From: Clostridia bacterium
GTDB lineage: Bacteria > Bacillota > Clostridia > Oscillospirales > Acutalibacteraceae
Length of the DNA stretch: 16,069 bases
Direction of reading: 5' to 3'
Assembly: GCA_900755995.1 (NCBI GenBank)
Contig: CAAEIM010000022.1
Coordinates: 1 to 16,069 of the forward strand
Shown here: positions 1 through 7,733 of the stretch, piece by piece
How the letters are laid out: each line of letters opens with the position of its first letter
How positions within the stretch are numbered: position 1 is the first letter of the stretch
Position numbers and translations under genes: made by a program
The notes under the pieces: generated by a model
Told to the model about the DNA's origin: nothing
Database searches by the model: none
What the model saw: only the letters and a program-made list of their open reading frames with translations

Positions 1-11
1 GTATAGACAAA

Positions 12-97
12 TTTCTCAGACTAAATGCAACCACTTTTTCTTTCTCAGACTAAATGCAACTTTAAATTCTACTGTTGCATTTACTTTGAGAATTTAC
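12..97. repeat. Left composite repeat array
   Basis: Two identical 20-bp units, TTTCTCAGACTAAATGCAAC, lie at 12-31 and 41-60, separated by 9 bp. After another 9 bp comes a related unit in the opposite orientation, GTTGCATTTACTTTGAGAA (74-92), inside the 28-bp segment 70-97. Units 42-60 and 74-92 can pair as a hairpin with a 13-nt loop: a 10-bp inner stem, three mismatches and a 6-bp outer stem. Decaying copies of the TTTGAGAA end continue at 94-106 and about 121-129. The same arrangement recurs inverted at the far end of the window. No T-tract follows, so it is not an obvious terminator. It is probably a dispersed intergenic repeat family, but its function is unknown. Confidence 0.85.
70..97 (+). 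repeat. Long inverted repeat, left copy (28 bp, perfect)
   Basis: Bases 70-97 are the exact reverse complement of 15973-16000, 28 of 28 positions, with mismatches at the next base on both sides (69 and 98). The element begins TACTGTTGCATTTAC and contains TTTGAGAA. It forms the right-hand part of the left composite array, about 37 bp upstream of the miaB -35 element. Confidence 0.92.
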
Positions 98-133
98 TTT
101 GAGAAATCCGTATCATAAAACTTGAGAAAAATA

Positions 134-162
134 TTGAAAAATGACGTAATTTGTGATACAAT
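134..162 (+). promoter_or_regulatory. Predicted sigma-A promoter for the miaB operon
   Basis: TTGAAA (134-139) and TACAAT (157-162) are separated by exactly 17 bp. TG at 154-155 supplies an extended -10 (TGATACAAT). Each hexamer differs from consensus at one position. Transcription would begin near 169, giving a leader of about 30 nt with the TAGGAG ribosome site at 184-189. This is the best promoter in the non-coding parts of the window and would serve miaB and the tightly packed genes behind it. Confidence 0.75.
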
Positions 163-198
163 TATTTAGTTAATAAAATGGATTAGGAGTGCATTGTT

Positions 199-1623
199 TT
201 GCCGGAAAACACAATAATTGCTAACGATACTTCCGATGTTATTTCAAAACAGCAGTTTGAATATATGAAATTGATTTCGCAAATAATGGCTGACAGGAAG
301 CGTGGGGAAAAGCCTATGGCTTACATACGCACCTACGGCTGTCAGCAAAATGTTGCGGACAGTGAGCGCATTAAGGGTATGCTTGAGATTTCAGGCTTTG
401 ATTTTACCGAAAATCCAGAGGACGCTGACTTTATTCTCTTTAATACCTGCGCAATCAGAGAACACGCCGAAGACAGAGTGTTTGGCAATGTGGGCGCATT
501 AAAAGCTTTAAAAAGACGTCACCCTCAGATTGTTATTGCTCTCTGCGGCTGTATGATGGAGCAGGAGCATATTGCAAACAAGATGTATAAGAGCTTTCCG
601 TTTGTCAGTTTGGTGTTCGGCACACATTCACTGCATCGCTTTCCTCAGCTCCTACACCAAACCCTGTCTGAGGGCAAGCGTGTGTATGAGCGTGATAACG
701 ATGACAAAAAGGTTTACGAGGGAATCCCTGTTAAGCGTGACGGTACCTTTAAGGGCTGGCTTTCAATTATGTATGGCTGCAATAATTTTTGCACCTATTG
801 TATTGTGCCTTATGTAAGAGGCAGGGAGCGCAGCCGTGAAAAGAGTCTTGTTCTTGATGAGGCAAGGCAAATGATTAATTCGGGATACAAGGAAATTACT
901 CTGCTTGGACAGAATGTAAATTCCTATGGAAAAAATCTTCCTGACAAACCTACGTTTTCCGACCTTTTGCACGAAATAGATTCGATTGACGGCGATTATT
1001 GGCTGAGATTTATGACTTCGCACCCAAAGGATTGTTCAAGGGAGCTTATTGATACCATTGCAAGCGGCACTCATATAAGCAAGCATCTGCACTTGCCGTT
1101 TCAGAGCGGTTCGGACAGAATCTTAAAAGCAATGAACAGGCATTATGACAGAAAAAAATATCTTGAAATTGTAAACTACGCTAAAGAAAAAATAGACGGG
1201 GTTTCGCTGACGAGCGACATCATAGTAGGATTTCCGGGTGAAACCTATGAGGATTTCAAGGAAACACTTTCACTTATCCGTGAGGTTGAGTTTACTTCAC
1301 TGTTTACCTTTATTTATTCACCGAGAGTCGGCACACCTGCCGCTAAAATGCCTGACCCGATTTCTGCTGAGGAAAAGTCAAAGTGGTTTCGAGAGCTGCT
1401 TGATGTTCAGGAGGAAATTGCAGCTAAGAGATGCGCTTCAATGGTTTCGGGCATTGAAAAGGTTTTGGTTGAGTCAGAAACCGGCAAAAACGGTGAATTA
1501 AGCGGCAGAACAAGTGGAAATATAATAGTGGAATTCAAAGGCGACAAGAGCCTTATCGGCACATTCCAAAATGTTAAAATTACACAAGCGAGAAATTGGA
1601 TACTTAAGGGCGAGCTTGCGTAA
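199..1623 (+). CDS. miaB: tRNA-2-methylthio-N6-dimethylallyladenosine synthase MiaB
   Basis: Radical-SAM methylthiotransferase that converts i6A37 to ms2i6A37 in tRNAs reading UNN codons. The 474-residue protein has the three domains of the family. The N-terminal UPF0004 domain has cluster cysteines C48 (YGCQQN), C84 (NTCAIREHAEDRV) and C118 (CGCMM). The radical-SAM domain has C194-x3-C198-x2-C201 (YGCNNFCTYC). A TRAM RNA-binding domain occupies about residues 410-474. The roughly 40 residues before the first motif make it somewhat longer than proteobacterial MiaB, as is common in Clostridia. The start is TTG at 199, chosen because TAGGAG lies 9 nt upstream. HEAEDRV-type and GQNVNSYG signatures favour MiaB over MtaB or RimO. 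The substrate is made by MiaA, encoded four genes downstream. Confidence 0.96.
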   Translation: MPENTIIANDTSDVISKQQFEYMKLISQIMADRKRGEKPMAYIRTYGCQQNVADSERIKGMLEISGFDFTENPEDADFILFNTCAIREHAEDRVFGNVGALKALKRRHPQIVIALCGCMMEQEHIANKMYKSFPFVSLVFGTHSLHRFPQLLHQTLSEGKRVYERDNDDKKVYEGIPVKRDGTFKGWLSIMYGCNNFCTYCIVPYVRGRERSREKSLVLDEARQMINSGYKEITLLGQNVNSYGKNLPDKPTFSDLLHEIDSIDGDYWLRFMTSHPKDCSRELIDTIASGTHISKHLHLPFQSGSDRILKAMNRHYDRKKYLEIVNYAKEKIDGVSLTSDIIVGFPGETYEDFKETLSLIREVEFTSLFTFIYSPRVGTPAAKMPDPISAEEKSKWFRELLDVQEEIAAKRCASMVSGIEKVLVESETGKNGELSGRTSGNIIVEFKGDKSLIGTFQNVKITQARNWILKGELA

Positions 1624-1638
1624 GGAAAGGATAAAATT

Positions 1639-2046
1639 ATGGATATTATAGAAAAGGCAAGAGAGCTTGGTAAGCTCATTCAGCAGGAGGAATCATATAT
1701 CGCTCTGCATAAGGCACAGGCTGATGCTGACGCAGATATGGAGCTTCAGCAGCTCATAGGCGATTTTAATTTAAAGAGAATGTCTATTAACAACGAGGCA
1801 TCAAAAAAAGAAAAGGATACAGAGAAGCTTTCGCTTCTCAACAGCCAGATGAGAGAGTGCTACTCAAAGATTATGTCAAACAAAAATATGATTGCTTACA
1901 ACGATGCAAAGGACGCATTTGATGTAGTTGCAAACAGAGTACTTGCTATTGTACAGCAGTCGGCTGAGGGCGCAGACCCTGAAACTGCCGATTACTCAGT
2001 TTCGTCCTGCTCAGGAAGCTGCAGTACCTGCGGCGGCTGTGGCTGA
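1639..2046 (+). CDS. YmcA/YlbF (RicA/RicF) family protein with Cys4 tail
   Basis: A 135-residue, mostly helical, charged protein of the Com_YlbF type. Its place between miaB and mutS matches ymcA (ricA) of B. subtilis, where the YlbF-YmcA-YaaT complex binds iron-sulfur clusters and affects RNase Y-dependent mRNA maturation and development. The body (about residues 1-110) is predicted coiled/helical. The last 15 residues hold C124-x3-C128-x2-C131-x2-C134 among Ser and Gly, which looks like a metal or Fe-S ligand set. C74 is the only other cysteine. The start ATG has GGAAAGG about 9 nt upstream and follows the miaB stop by 15 nt. I cannot tell from sequence whether it is the RicA or RicF equivalent, so no symbol is given. 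The Fe-S role is inference from the family. Confidence 0.85.
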   Translation: MDIIEKARELGKLIQQEESYIALHKAQADADADMELQQLIGDFNLKRMSINNEASKKEKDTEKLSLLNSQMRECYSKIMSNKNMIAYNDAKDAFDVVANRVLAIVQQSAEGADPETADYSVSSCSGSCSTCGGCG

Positions 2047-2077
2047 GTTTAGCTTATTTGAAAGGGTGTGAAAAACA

Positions 2078-4663
2078 TTGGCTGAGTTATCTCCCATGAT
2101 GAAACAGTATTTTACAATTAAAGAGCAAAATAAAGACAGTATTCTTTTCTTCCGTTTGGGAGATTTCTACGAGATGTTTTACGATGACGCAAAGATTGCG
2201 TCAAAGGAGCTTGAGCTGACTCTTACAGGCAGGGACTGCGGTCAGGAGGAAAGAGCGCCTATGTGCGGCGTACCCTTTCATAGCTGCGAGGGCTACATTG
2301 CAAGGCTTGTTGCAAAGGGCTACAAGGTTGCAATCTGCGAGCAGACAGAGGACCCGTCAGCCGCTAAAGGTCTTGTTAAGCGTGACATAATCAGAGTTAT
2401 TACACCGGGAACGGTAATGGAGTCGAGTATGCTTGATGAGGGCAGAAATAACTACATTTCCTGTATGTACTGTGAAAACAAAAAAATCGGACTTTGCTTT
2501 TGTGATATTTCAACAGGCGAGCTTTACGCAACCGAAATATACGGAAGCGACGCTGTAAATTCTCTGACCTCTCAGCTTGCAAGCTACAACCCGAGAGAAA
2601 TTTTAATCGGCGGAGATATTGTAAAAATCAAATCCTTGCCGTCATTTATAAAATCAAAGCTTTCCGCAGGAGTTGAAATGCTTCGTGATGAAAGCTTTGA
2701 CTTAAAACTGTGTACCGATACCCTGAAGGCGCAGTTTGGAGAGGAAATGCAGAGCGTTTCCGATTCACCGGTTCTTATTATGGCTATCGGTGCGCTTATC
2801 AATTATTTAAAAGAAACCCAGAAAAACGGACTGGAGCGCATAAACAAAATAGAGCTTTACAGCGAAAAGCAGTTTATGAATCTGGATTACAACACCCAGC
2901 GCAATCTTGAGCTTACCTCTACAATGCTCAATAAAGAAAAACGGGGTTCGCTTTTGTGGGTGCTTGACAAAACTAAAACTGCTATGGGCAAGAGACTTAT
3001 GCGCTCGTGGCTTGAGCATCCGATTATGAATGTTTCGGCGATTAATAACCGTCAGTCGGCTGTTGAAGAGCTTGTAAACGACAATATGCTCCGACTTGAC
3101 ATAACGGACGCTTTAAACGGAATCTTTGATATTGAGCGTCTTATGACGAGAATTGTTTACGGCTCAGCCAATGCAAGAGAGCTACGCTCACTTGCTTCTG
3201 CACTGCAAAAGCTCCCCGAGCTTTCATCTTTAATTGCAGACTGCGGAGCTAAATATCTTAAAAAGGTTTATAAGGAAATTGACCTGCTTGAGGATATTTA
3301 CACTCTCATTGATTCAGCTATTGTTGAAGAACCTCCTTTTTCGGTGCGTGAGGGCGGAATGATTAAAAAGGGCTACAACAGCGAGCTTGACATTCTGCTT
3401 ACCGATATGAATGATTCAAAAGGAATACTTGCAAGAATTGAAGCTGAACAGAGGGAAAAAACAGGTATTCCAAAGCTGAAAGTCGGTTACAACAAGGTGT
3501 TTGGATATTATATTGAAGTAACCAATTCGTATAAGAATCTTGTGCCTGAAACCTACATAAGAAAGCAGACCTTAACCAACTGCGAAAGATATATTACTCA
3601 GGATTTAAAAGATATTGAGGGCAGAATTTTAGGTGCAAAGGATCGCTCAGTTGCAATGGAGTATTCTCTGTTTGATTCTGTAAGAAAGACGGTTTCCGAC
3701 AATCTTGAGCGTATTCAAAAAACTGCAAAGGCTATTGCAGTGCTTGATGTTCTCACTTCTCTTGCTAATGTTGCGGCTGACAACCGTTACATAAGACCTG
3801 AGGTTAATCTTTCTACCGTTATAAGGCTAAAGGACAGTCGCCATCCTGTCGTTGAAGCCTTGCTAAAGGACACTCCTTTTGTGCCGAATGATGTTTATCT
3901 TGACAGTGCAGGCGAAAGGGTGGCAATAATTACAGGCCCTAATATGGCGGGAAAATCCACCTATATGCGTCAGGTGGCGCTCATTGTGCTTATGGCTCAG
4001 ATGGGCAGCTTTGTTCCTGCCTCAAGTGCAGAGATAGGCGTTGTTGACAGCATATTTACAAGAGTCGGGGCGTCCGATGACCTTGCCTCGGGACAGTCCA
4101 CGTTTATGGTGGAAATGAGCGAGGTTGCAAACATTGTGAAATCTGCCACTTCAAAGAGCCTGCTTATTCTTGATGAAATCGGCAGGGGTACATCAACCTT
4201 TGATGGTATGAGCATTGCAAGAGCTGTGCTTGAGTACTGTGCCGACCGTAAAAAACTCGGGGCAAAAACGCTTTTTGCAACTCATTACCACGAGCTTACT
4301 GTTATGCAGGACTTGCTTGACGGAGTAAAAAATTACAGCATAGCGGTTAAAAAGCGTGGAGATGATATTACCTTTTTGCGCAGGATTATTCCGGGCGGGG
4401 CAGATGACAGCTACGGAATTGAGGTTGCAAAGCTTGCGGGTATTCCAAACTCTATCATCAGCAGAGCAAAGGAGATTTTGAGCGAGCTTGAGGCCGGTAC
4501 ATCCGCACCGACTGTAATTAAAGAAAAAAATGACAGTGATATGCAGATGTCGCTTATTTCAAACGACAGTGCTGTTGTTGATCGACTTAAGGAAGTTGAC
4601 TTAAATACTTTAACTCCTATTGAAGCCATCAATCTGTTGTATGAGTTAAAGGGTATGATATAA
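2078..4663 (+). CDS. mutS: DNA mismatch repair ATPase MutS
   Basis: Recognises base mismatches and small loops and recruits MutL. The 861-residue protein is full length for MutS1. The mismatch-reading motif GDFYEMF places the intercalating Phe at F30 and the Glu at E32. Connector, lever and clamp regions follow. The ABC ATPase has Walker A GPNMAGKST at 620-628 and Walker B LLILDEIGRGTSTFDG with D699-E700, followed by THYHEL. QMSLI at 823-827 fits a beta-clamp-binding pentapeptide of the kind known near the C-terminus of MutS. The ending SLTPIEAI-type helix-turn-helix is present (NTLTPIEAINLLYELK). The start is TTG at 2078, supported by AAAGGGTG 9-10 nt upstream and by the usual N-terminus (LSPMMKQY). 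It lies 31 nt after the YmcA-like gene and 24 nt before mutL. Confidence 0.97.
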   Translation: MAELSPMMKQYFTIKEQNKDSILFFRLGDFYEMFYDDAKIASKELELTLTGRDCGQEERAPMCGVPFHSCEGYIARLVAKGYKVAICEQTEDPSAAKGLVKRDIIRVITPGTVMESSMLDEGRNNYISCMYCENKKIGLCFCDISTGELYATEIYGSDAVNSLTSQLASYNPREILIGGDIVKIKSLPSFIKSKLSAGVEMLRDESFDLKLCTDTLKAQFGEEMQSVSDSPVLIMAIGALINYLKETQKNGLERINKIELYSEKQFMNLDYNTQRNLELTSTMLNKEKRGSLLWVLDKTKTAMGKRLMRSWLEHPIMNVSAINNRQSAVEELVNDNMLRLDITDALNGIFDIERLMTRIVYGSANARELRSLASALQKLPELSSLIADCGAKYLKKVYKEIDLLEDIYTLIDSAIVEEPPFSVREGGMIKKGYNSELDILLTDMNDSKGILARIEAEQREKTGIPKLKVGYNKVFGYYIEVTNSYKNLVPETYIRKQTLTNCERYITQDLKDIEGRILGAKDRSVAMEYSLFDSVRKTVSDNLERIQKTAKAIAVLDVLTSLANVAADNRYIRPEVNLSTVIRLKDSRHPVVEALLKDTPFVPNDVYLDSAGERVAIITGPNMAGKSTYMRQVALIVLMAQMGSFVPASSAEIGVVDSIFTRVGASDDLASGQSTFMVEMSEVANIVKSATSKSLLILDEIGRGTSTFDGMSIARAVLEYCADRKKLGAKTLFATHYHELTVMQDLLDGVKNYSIAVKKRGDDITFLRRIIPGGADDSYGIEVAKLAGIPNSIISRAKEILSELEAGTSAPTVIKEKNDSDMQMSLISNDSAVVDRLKEVDLNTLTPIEAINLLYELKGMI

Positions 4664-4664
4664 T
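4637..4664 (+). promoter_or_regulatory. Candidate internal promoter upstream of mutL
   Basis: The last codons of mutS contain a perfect extended -10, TGATATAAT, with TATAAT at 4659-4664. A weak -35, TTGTAT (4637-4642), lies 16 bp upstream. The predicted start near 4671 would leave about 17 nt before the mutL ATG, including its ribosome site. The -10 partly arises from the mutS stop codon TAA, so chance is possible. An extended -10 can, however, work with a poor -35. Confidence 0.4.
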
Positions 4665-4687
4665 TTGTAAGTAAGGCAGGTGAGAGT

Positions 4688-6784
4688 ATGGGCGTAATAA
4701 ATGTACTTGATAGGCACGTCGCAGAGTTGATTGCTGCAGGCGAGGTAGTAGAAAGACCTTCGTCCGTTATCAAAGAGCTTGTAGAAAATTCCATTGACGC
4801 AGGTGCTAAAAATATTACTGTTGAAATAAAAAACGGCGGCACAACCTTTATGCGAGTTGCAGATGACGGCTGCGGAATTTACCGTGATGACATAAGAACT
4901 GCTTTTCTGCGCCACTCTACAAGCAAGGTGAAGTCTGAAAATGACCTTGACAGTATAGCTACTCTCGGATTCAGGGGAGAAGCACTTGCATCTATAAGCG
5001 CCGTGGCTAAACTTCAACTTATTACAAGAAACAAAAACGAAGAGCTTGGCACCTGCTACGAGATTGAGGGCGGCGAGGAGGTTTCACTCGAGGACTCAGG
5101 CTGCCCGATTGGCACTACATTTGTTATAAGGGATTTGTTTTACAATATTCCCGCCCGCTCAAAATTTCTTAAAAAAGATATTTCCGAGGGCAATGCCGTA
5201 TCAGCGCTGATTGATAAAATTGTTCTCTCCCACCCTGAAATTGCCTTTAATTTTATCAGGGACGGAAAGCAGGTTTTGCGCACCTTTGGCGACGGCAAGC
5301 TGATTTCCGCAATTTATTCGGTATTCGGAAAAGATTTTGCAAAGGGACTTATTCCTGTTGATTACACCCTCGGAGCAATTTCGGTGAAGGGGTATATTTC
5401 AAAGCCGATTAATTCCCGTCCTAACCGCAATATGCAGAATTTTTTTATTAACGGCAGATTTGTAAAAACAAGAACGGGTATGGCTGCCTTGGAAGAGGCT
5501 TATAAGGGCTCAATAATGGCAGGCAAATTTCCGTCCGCTGTTTTACAGCTCACACTGCCTTACGAAATCATTGATGTAAATGTTCACCCTGCAAAGGTTG
5601 AGGTCCGTTTTATTAACGAAAAACCCGTGTTTGAGGCAATTTATCACGCTGTTAAAACTGCTCTCAGAGAGGGTGACGAAAGAAAGCAGGTTTCTTTTAA
5701 AAATAATACTGCGTATAATGATATTAAAAAAATCAATCCATTTAACAATGCACCTGCTGTATTTGCAAAGGCTGAAAATAATTCTGTAAAGGTTGATAAA
5801 AAGCCTGCAGCTAACGCTGATAATAAGCCATTTGATAAAAAATACAACCCATTTGACGAGCTTGATTTAGAGGACAAAAAGAAGAATATCACTTCGGTTG
5901 ACGATATAAAAATGTCTGATTCCTCAAATCCCTTTGATATTTTTTCAAAGCAAGCGATTAAAAACAATACTGAGCTTGAACGAAGAAAGCAGGAATTTTC
6001 AAATCAAAAATTCATTCAGGCAGAGCAGCTTATTTTGAAGGCTGCCCAACAGTCAGAAAGGCAAGAATTTTCCGATAAGTCTGCTGAAAATCCGGAGCCT
6101 GTAAAGATTACGGAAAAGAATAATGAAATAGCAGAAGAAAACGAAGCTGAAAATTTAAAACCTAATAATGATAGTGAAGATAACAATGCAATCACCGAAA
6201 TACCAAAGGAGCAGACAAAGCTCAGATTTATCGGTGAGGCATTTGATACATATATAATCGTAGAAAAAAACGATAAGGAAATTTTAATTATAGATAAACA
6301 CGCAGCGCACGAGAGAATTATTTACGAAAAGCTAAAGGCTGACAGTGGGGTAAAAAATATTCAGTATTTGCTTACCCCGATTGCCGTTACCCTTGAAAAG
6401 CTCGAATATGACGCTGCGGTAACTAATCTTGATATGTTTGCCAAGTGCTCATTTGATGTAGAAGATTTTGGAAACAGCACCCTGCTTGTAAGGGCTGCAC
6501 CGCAGTATCTTGACGCAGCAGAAATTCCCGACTGCATTGCAGAAATGAGTGGATATATTGCAGGCGGCAAAAAAGACATTTATGCTGAAAAAATGGACTG
6601 GTTTTACCACAATGTTTCGTGCCGTTCGGCTGTTAAGGCAGGCAATAAAAGCACCACTGACGAGCTTATGAAAATTGCTTGGGCGCTTGAAAAAAATCCG
6701 CAGATAAAGTATTGTCCTCACGGCAGACCGGTCTGCATTGTAATGACAAAATACGAAATTGAAAAACAGTTTGGCAGGATGTGA
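4688..6784 (+). CDS. mutL: DNA mismatch repair endonuclease MutL
   Basis: Mismatch-repair matchmaker and nicking enzyme. The N-terminal GHKL ATPase shows E30/N34/D38 (ELVENSIDAGA), DDGCG at 59-63 and TLGFRGEAL at 92-100, with NVHPAKVEVRF closing the domain. A charged, low-complexity linker follows (about residues 335-510, rich in Asn, Lys, Glu). The C-terminal dimer domain keeps the endonuclease motifs of methyl-independent MutL proteins: D536-x-H538-A-x2-E542-x4-E547 (the usual DQHA glutamine is Lys), SCR around C645, C676-P-H678-G-R-P and a final FGR. QYLLTP (559-564) occupies the place of the beta-clamp-binding motif of the B. subtilis protein. The ATG start has AGGTGAG just upstream. The 698-residue length is at the long end because of the linker. 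Confidence 0.96.
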   Translation: MGVINVLDRHVAELIAAGEVVERPSSVIKELVENSIDAGAKNITVEIKNGGTTFMRVADDGCGIYRDDIRTAFLRHSTSKVKSENDLDSIATLGFRGEALASISAVAKLQLITRNKNEELGTCYEIEGGEEVSLEDSGCPIGTTFVIRDLFYNIPARSKFLKKDISEGNAVSALIDKIVLSHPEIAFNFIRDGKQVLRTFGDGKLISAIYSVFGKDFAKGLIPVDYTLGAISVKGYISKPINSRPNRNMQNFFINGRFVKTRTGMAALEEAYKGSIMAGKFPSAVLQLTLPYEIIDVNVHPAKVEVRFINEKPVFEAIYHAVKTALREGDERKQVSFKNNTAYNDIKKINPFNNAPAVFAKAENNSVKVDKKPAANADNKPFDKKYNPFDELDLEDKKKNITSVDDIKMSDSSNPFDIFSKQAIKNNTELERRKQEFSNQKFIQAEQLILKAAQQSERQEFSDKSAENPEPVKITEKNNEIAEENEAENLKPNNDSEDNNAITEIPKEQTKLRFIGEAFDTYIIVEKNDKEILIIDKHAAHERIIYEKLKADSGVKNIQYLLTPIAVTLEKLEYDAAVTNLDMFAKCSFDVEDFGNSTLLVRAAPQYLDAAEIPDCIAEMSGYIAGGKKDIYAEKMDWFYHNVSCRSAVKAGNKSTTDELMKIAWALEKNPQIKYCPHGRPVCIVMTKYEIEKQFGRM

Positions 6785-6785
6785 T
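6776..6785 (+). promoter_or_regulatory. Ribosome-binding site that fixes the miaA start
   Basis: AGGATGTGAT matches the anti-Shine-Dalgarno consensus AGGAGGTGAT at 9 of 10 positions. It overlaps the last codons and stop of mutL and sits 3 nt before TTG at 6789. The upstream in-frame TTG at 6759 has no comparable site, so translation of miaA most likely begins at 6789. Confidence 0.7.
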
Positions 6786-6788
6786 TTT

Positions 6789-7730
6789 TTGAATTACCCA
6801 ATAAAGCTGATTTCTGTTGTCGGGCCTACTGCTTCAGGCAAAACAGCGCTGTCGGTAGAGCTTGCAAAGCGATATAACGGCGAAATAATATCTGCCGATT
6901 CAATGCAGATATACAAGGGAATGAGCATAGCTACGGCAAAACCCGATGAATCTGAAAAGCAGGGTATAGTTCATCATCTTATGGATTTTTTGCCGAGTGA
7001 TAAGACCTATTCCGTTGCCGATTTTGTGAGTGATGGTTCAAAAGTAATTCAGGATATTTATTCAAGAGGGAAAATGCCGATACTTGCCGGCGGAACCGGA
7101 CTTTATGTTGATTCGCTTTTAAACGGAATTTCCTTTGAAAAGCAGCAGAGAGATGAAAAACTGTGCAACGAGCTTTATGCTATTTATGAGCAAAAAGGTG
7201 TGGATTCTCTGCTCAATATGCTTTCGGAATTTGACGCTGAGTCTGCTGAGAATTTAAAAACGCAGAAGAATGTAAAGCGAATTATCAGAGCAATAGAGTT
7301 TTATAAAACCTCAGGTATGACAATCAGCGAGCACAATAAAAAATCCCGTCAGGCAGAATCTCCTTACGAACCGATAAAAATCGGCTTGAAATACGAGGAC
7401 AGACAAAAGCTTTATGATAAAATCAACCTCAGGGTAGATTTAATGCTTAAAAAAGGACTTGTTGATGAGGCAAGAGAGGTGCTTTCAAACAACCTCAGCT
7501 CAACCTCAAAAATGGCTATTGGCTACAAAGAGCTTATCCCGTATTTTTCGGGAGAAAAATCGCTTGATGAGTGTATTGAAACTTTAAAAAGAGAAACAAG
7601 ACGATATGCAAAGCGGCAGCTTACCTGGTTTAACCGTGACAAGGATATTAACTGGATACTTGTTGACAGGTTTGCTTGCTTTGAGGATATAGTAAATTTT
7701 GCTGTTGCAATTATTGACAAAGGACTGTGA
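6789..7730 (+). CDS. miaA: tRNA dimethylallyltransferase MiaA
   Basis: Transfers a dimethylallyl group to N6 of A37 in tRNAs reading UNN codons, producing the substrate of MiaB. With the TTG start at 6789 the protein is 313 residues, normal for the family. The P-loop GPTASGKT is at 12-19. DSMQIYKGM (37-45) and TAKP carry the catalytic Asp and tRNA-contact region. GGTGLYVDSL and the C-terminal RRYAKRQLTWF signature are also present. An alternative in-frame start at 6759 would add ten residues overlapping mutL but lacks a ribosome site. The gene begins 4 nt after the mutL stop, implying translational coupling. hfq, often the next gene after miaA, is not here. Confidence 0.95.
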   Translation: MNYPIKLISVVGPTASGKTALSVELAKRYNGEIISADSMQIYKGMSIATAKPDESEKQGIVHHLMDFLPSDKTYSVADFVSDGSKVIQDIYSRGKMPILAGGTGLYVDSLLNGISFEKQQRDEKLCNELYAIYEQKGVDSLLNMLSEFDAESAENLKTQKNVKRIIRAIEFYKTSGMTISEHNKKSRQAESPYEPIKIGLKYEDRQKLYDKINLRVDLMLKKGLVDEAREVLSNNLSSTSKMAIGYKELIPYFSGEKSLDECIETLKRETRRYAKRQLTWFNRDKDINWILVDRFACFEDIVNFAVAIIDKGL

Positions 7731-7733
7731 TAT

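Noticed and set aside
12..97. Possible small CRISPR array (two identical 20-bp repeats with regular 9-bp gaps)
   Set aside because: Repeats are too short, spacers are only 9 bp and partly repeat-like, the third unit is inverted, and there are no cas genes.
763..1023. Antisense open frame inside miaB, and similar frames inside ileS and sepF
   Set aside because: They are explained by the codon structure of well-supported genes on the opposite strand, with no domain signal.
4411..5017. Overlapping antisense open frames (143 and 123 codons) across the mutS-mutL junction
   Set aside because: They are shadows of the mutS and mutL coding frames, with no ribosome sites and no recognisable protein features.
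6759..6788. Upstream TTG start for miaA
   Set aside because: It lies inside mutL without a ribosome site, whereas TTG 6789 has a nearly perfect one and gives the usual N-terminus.
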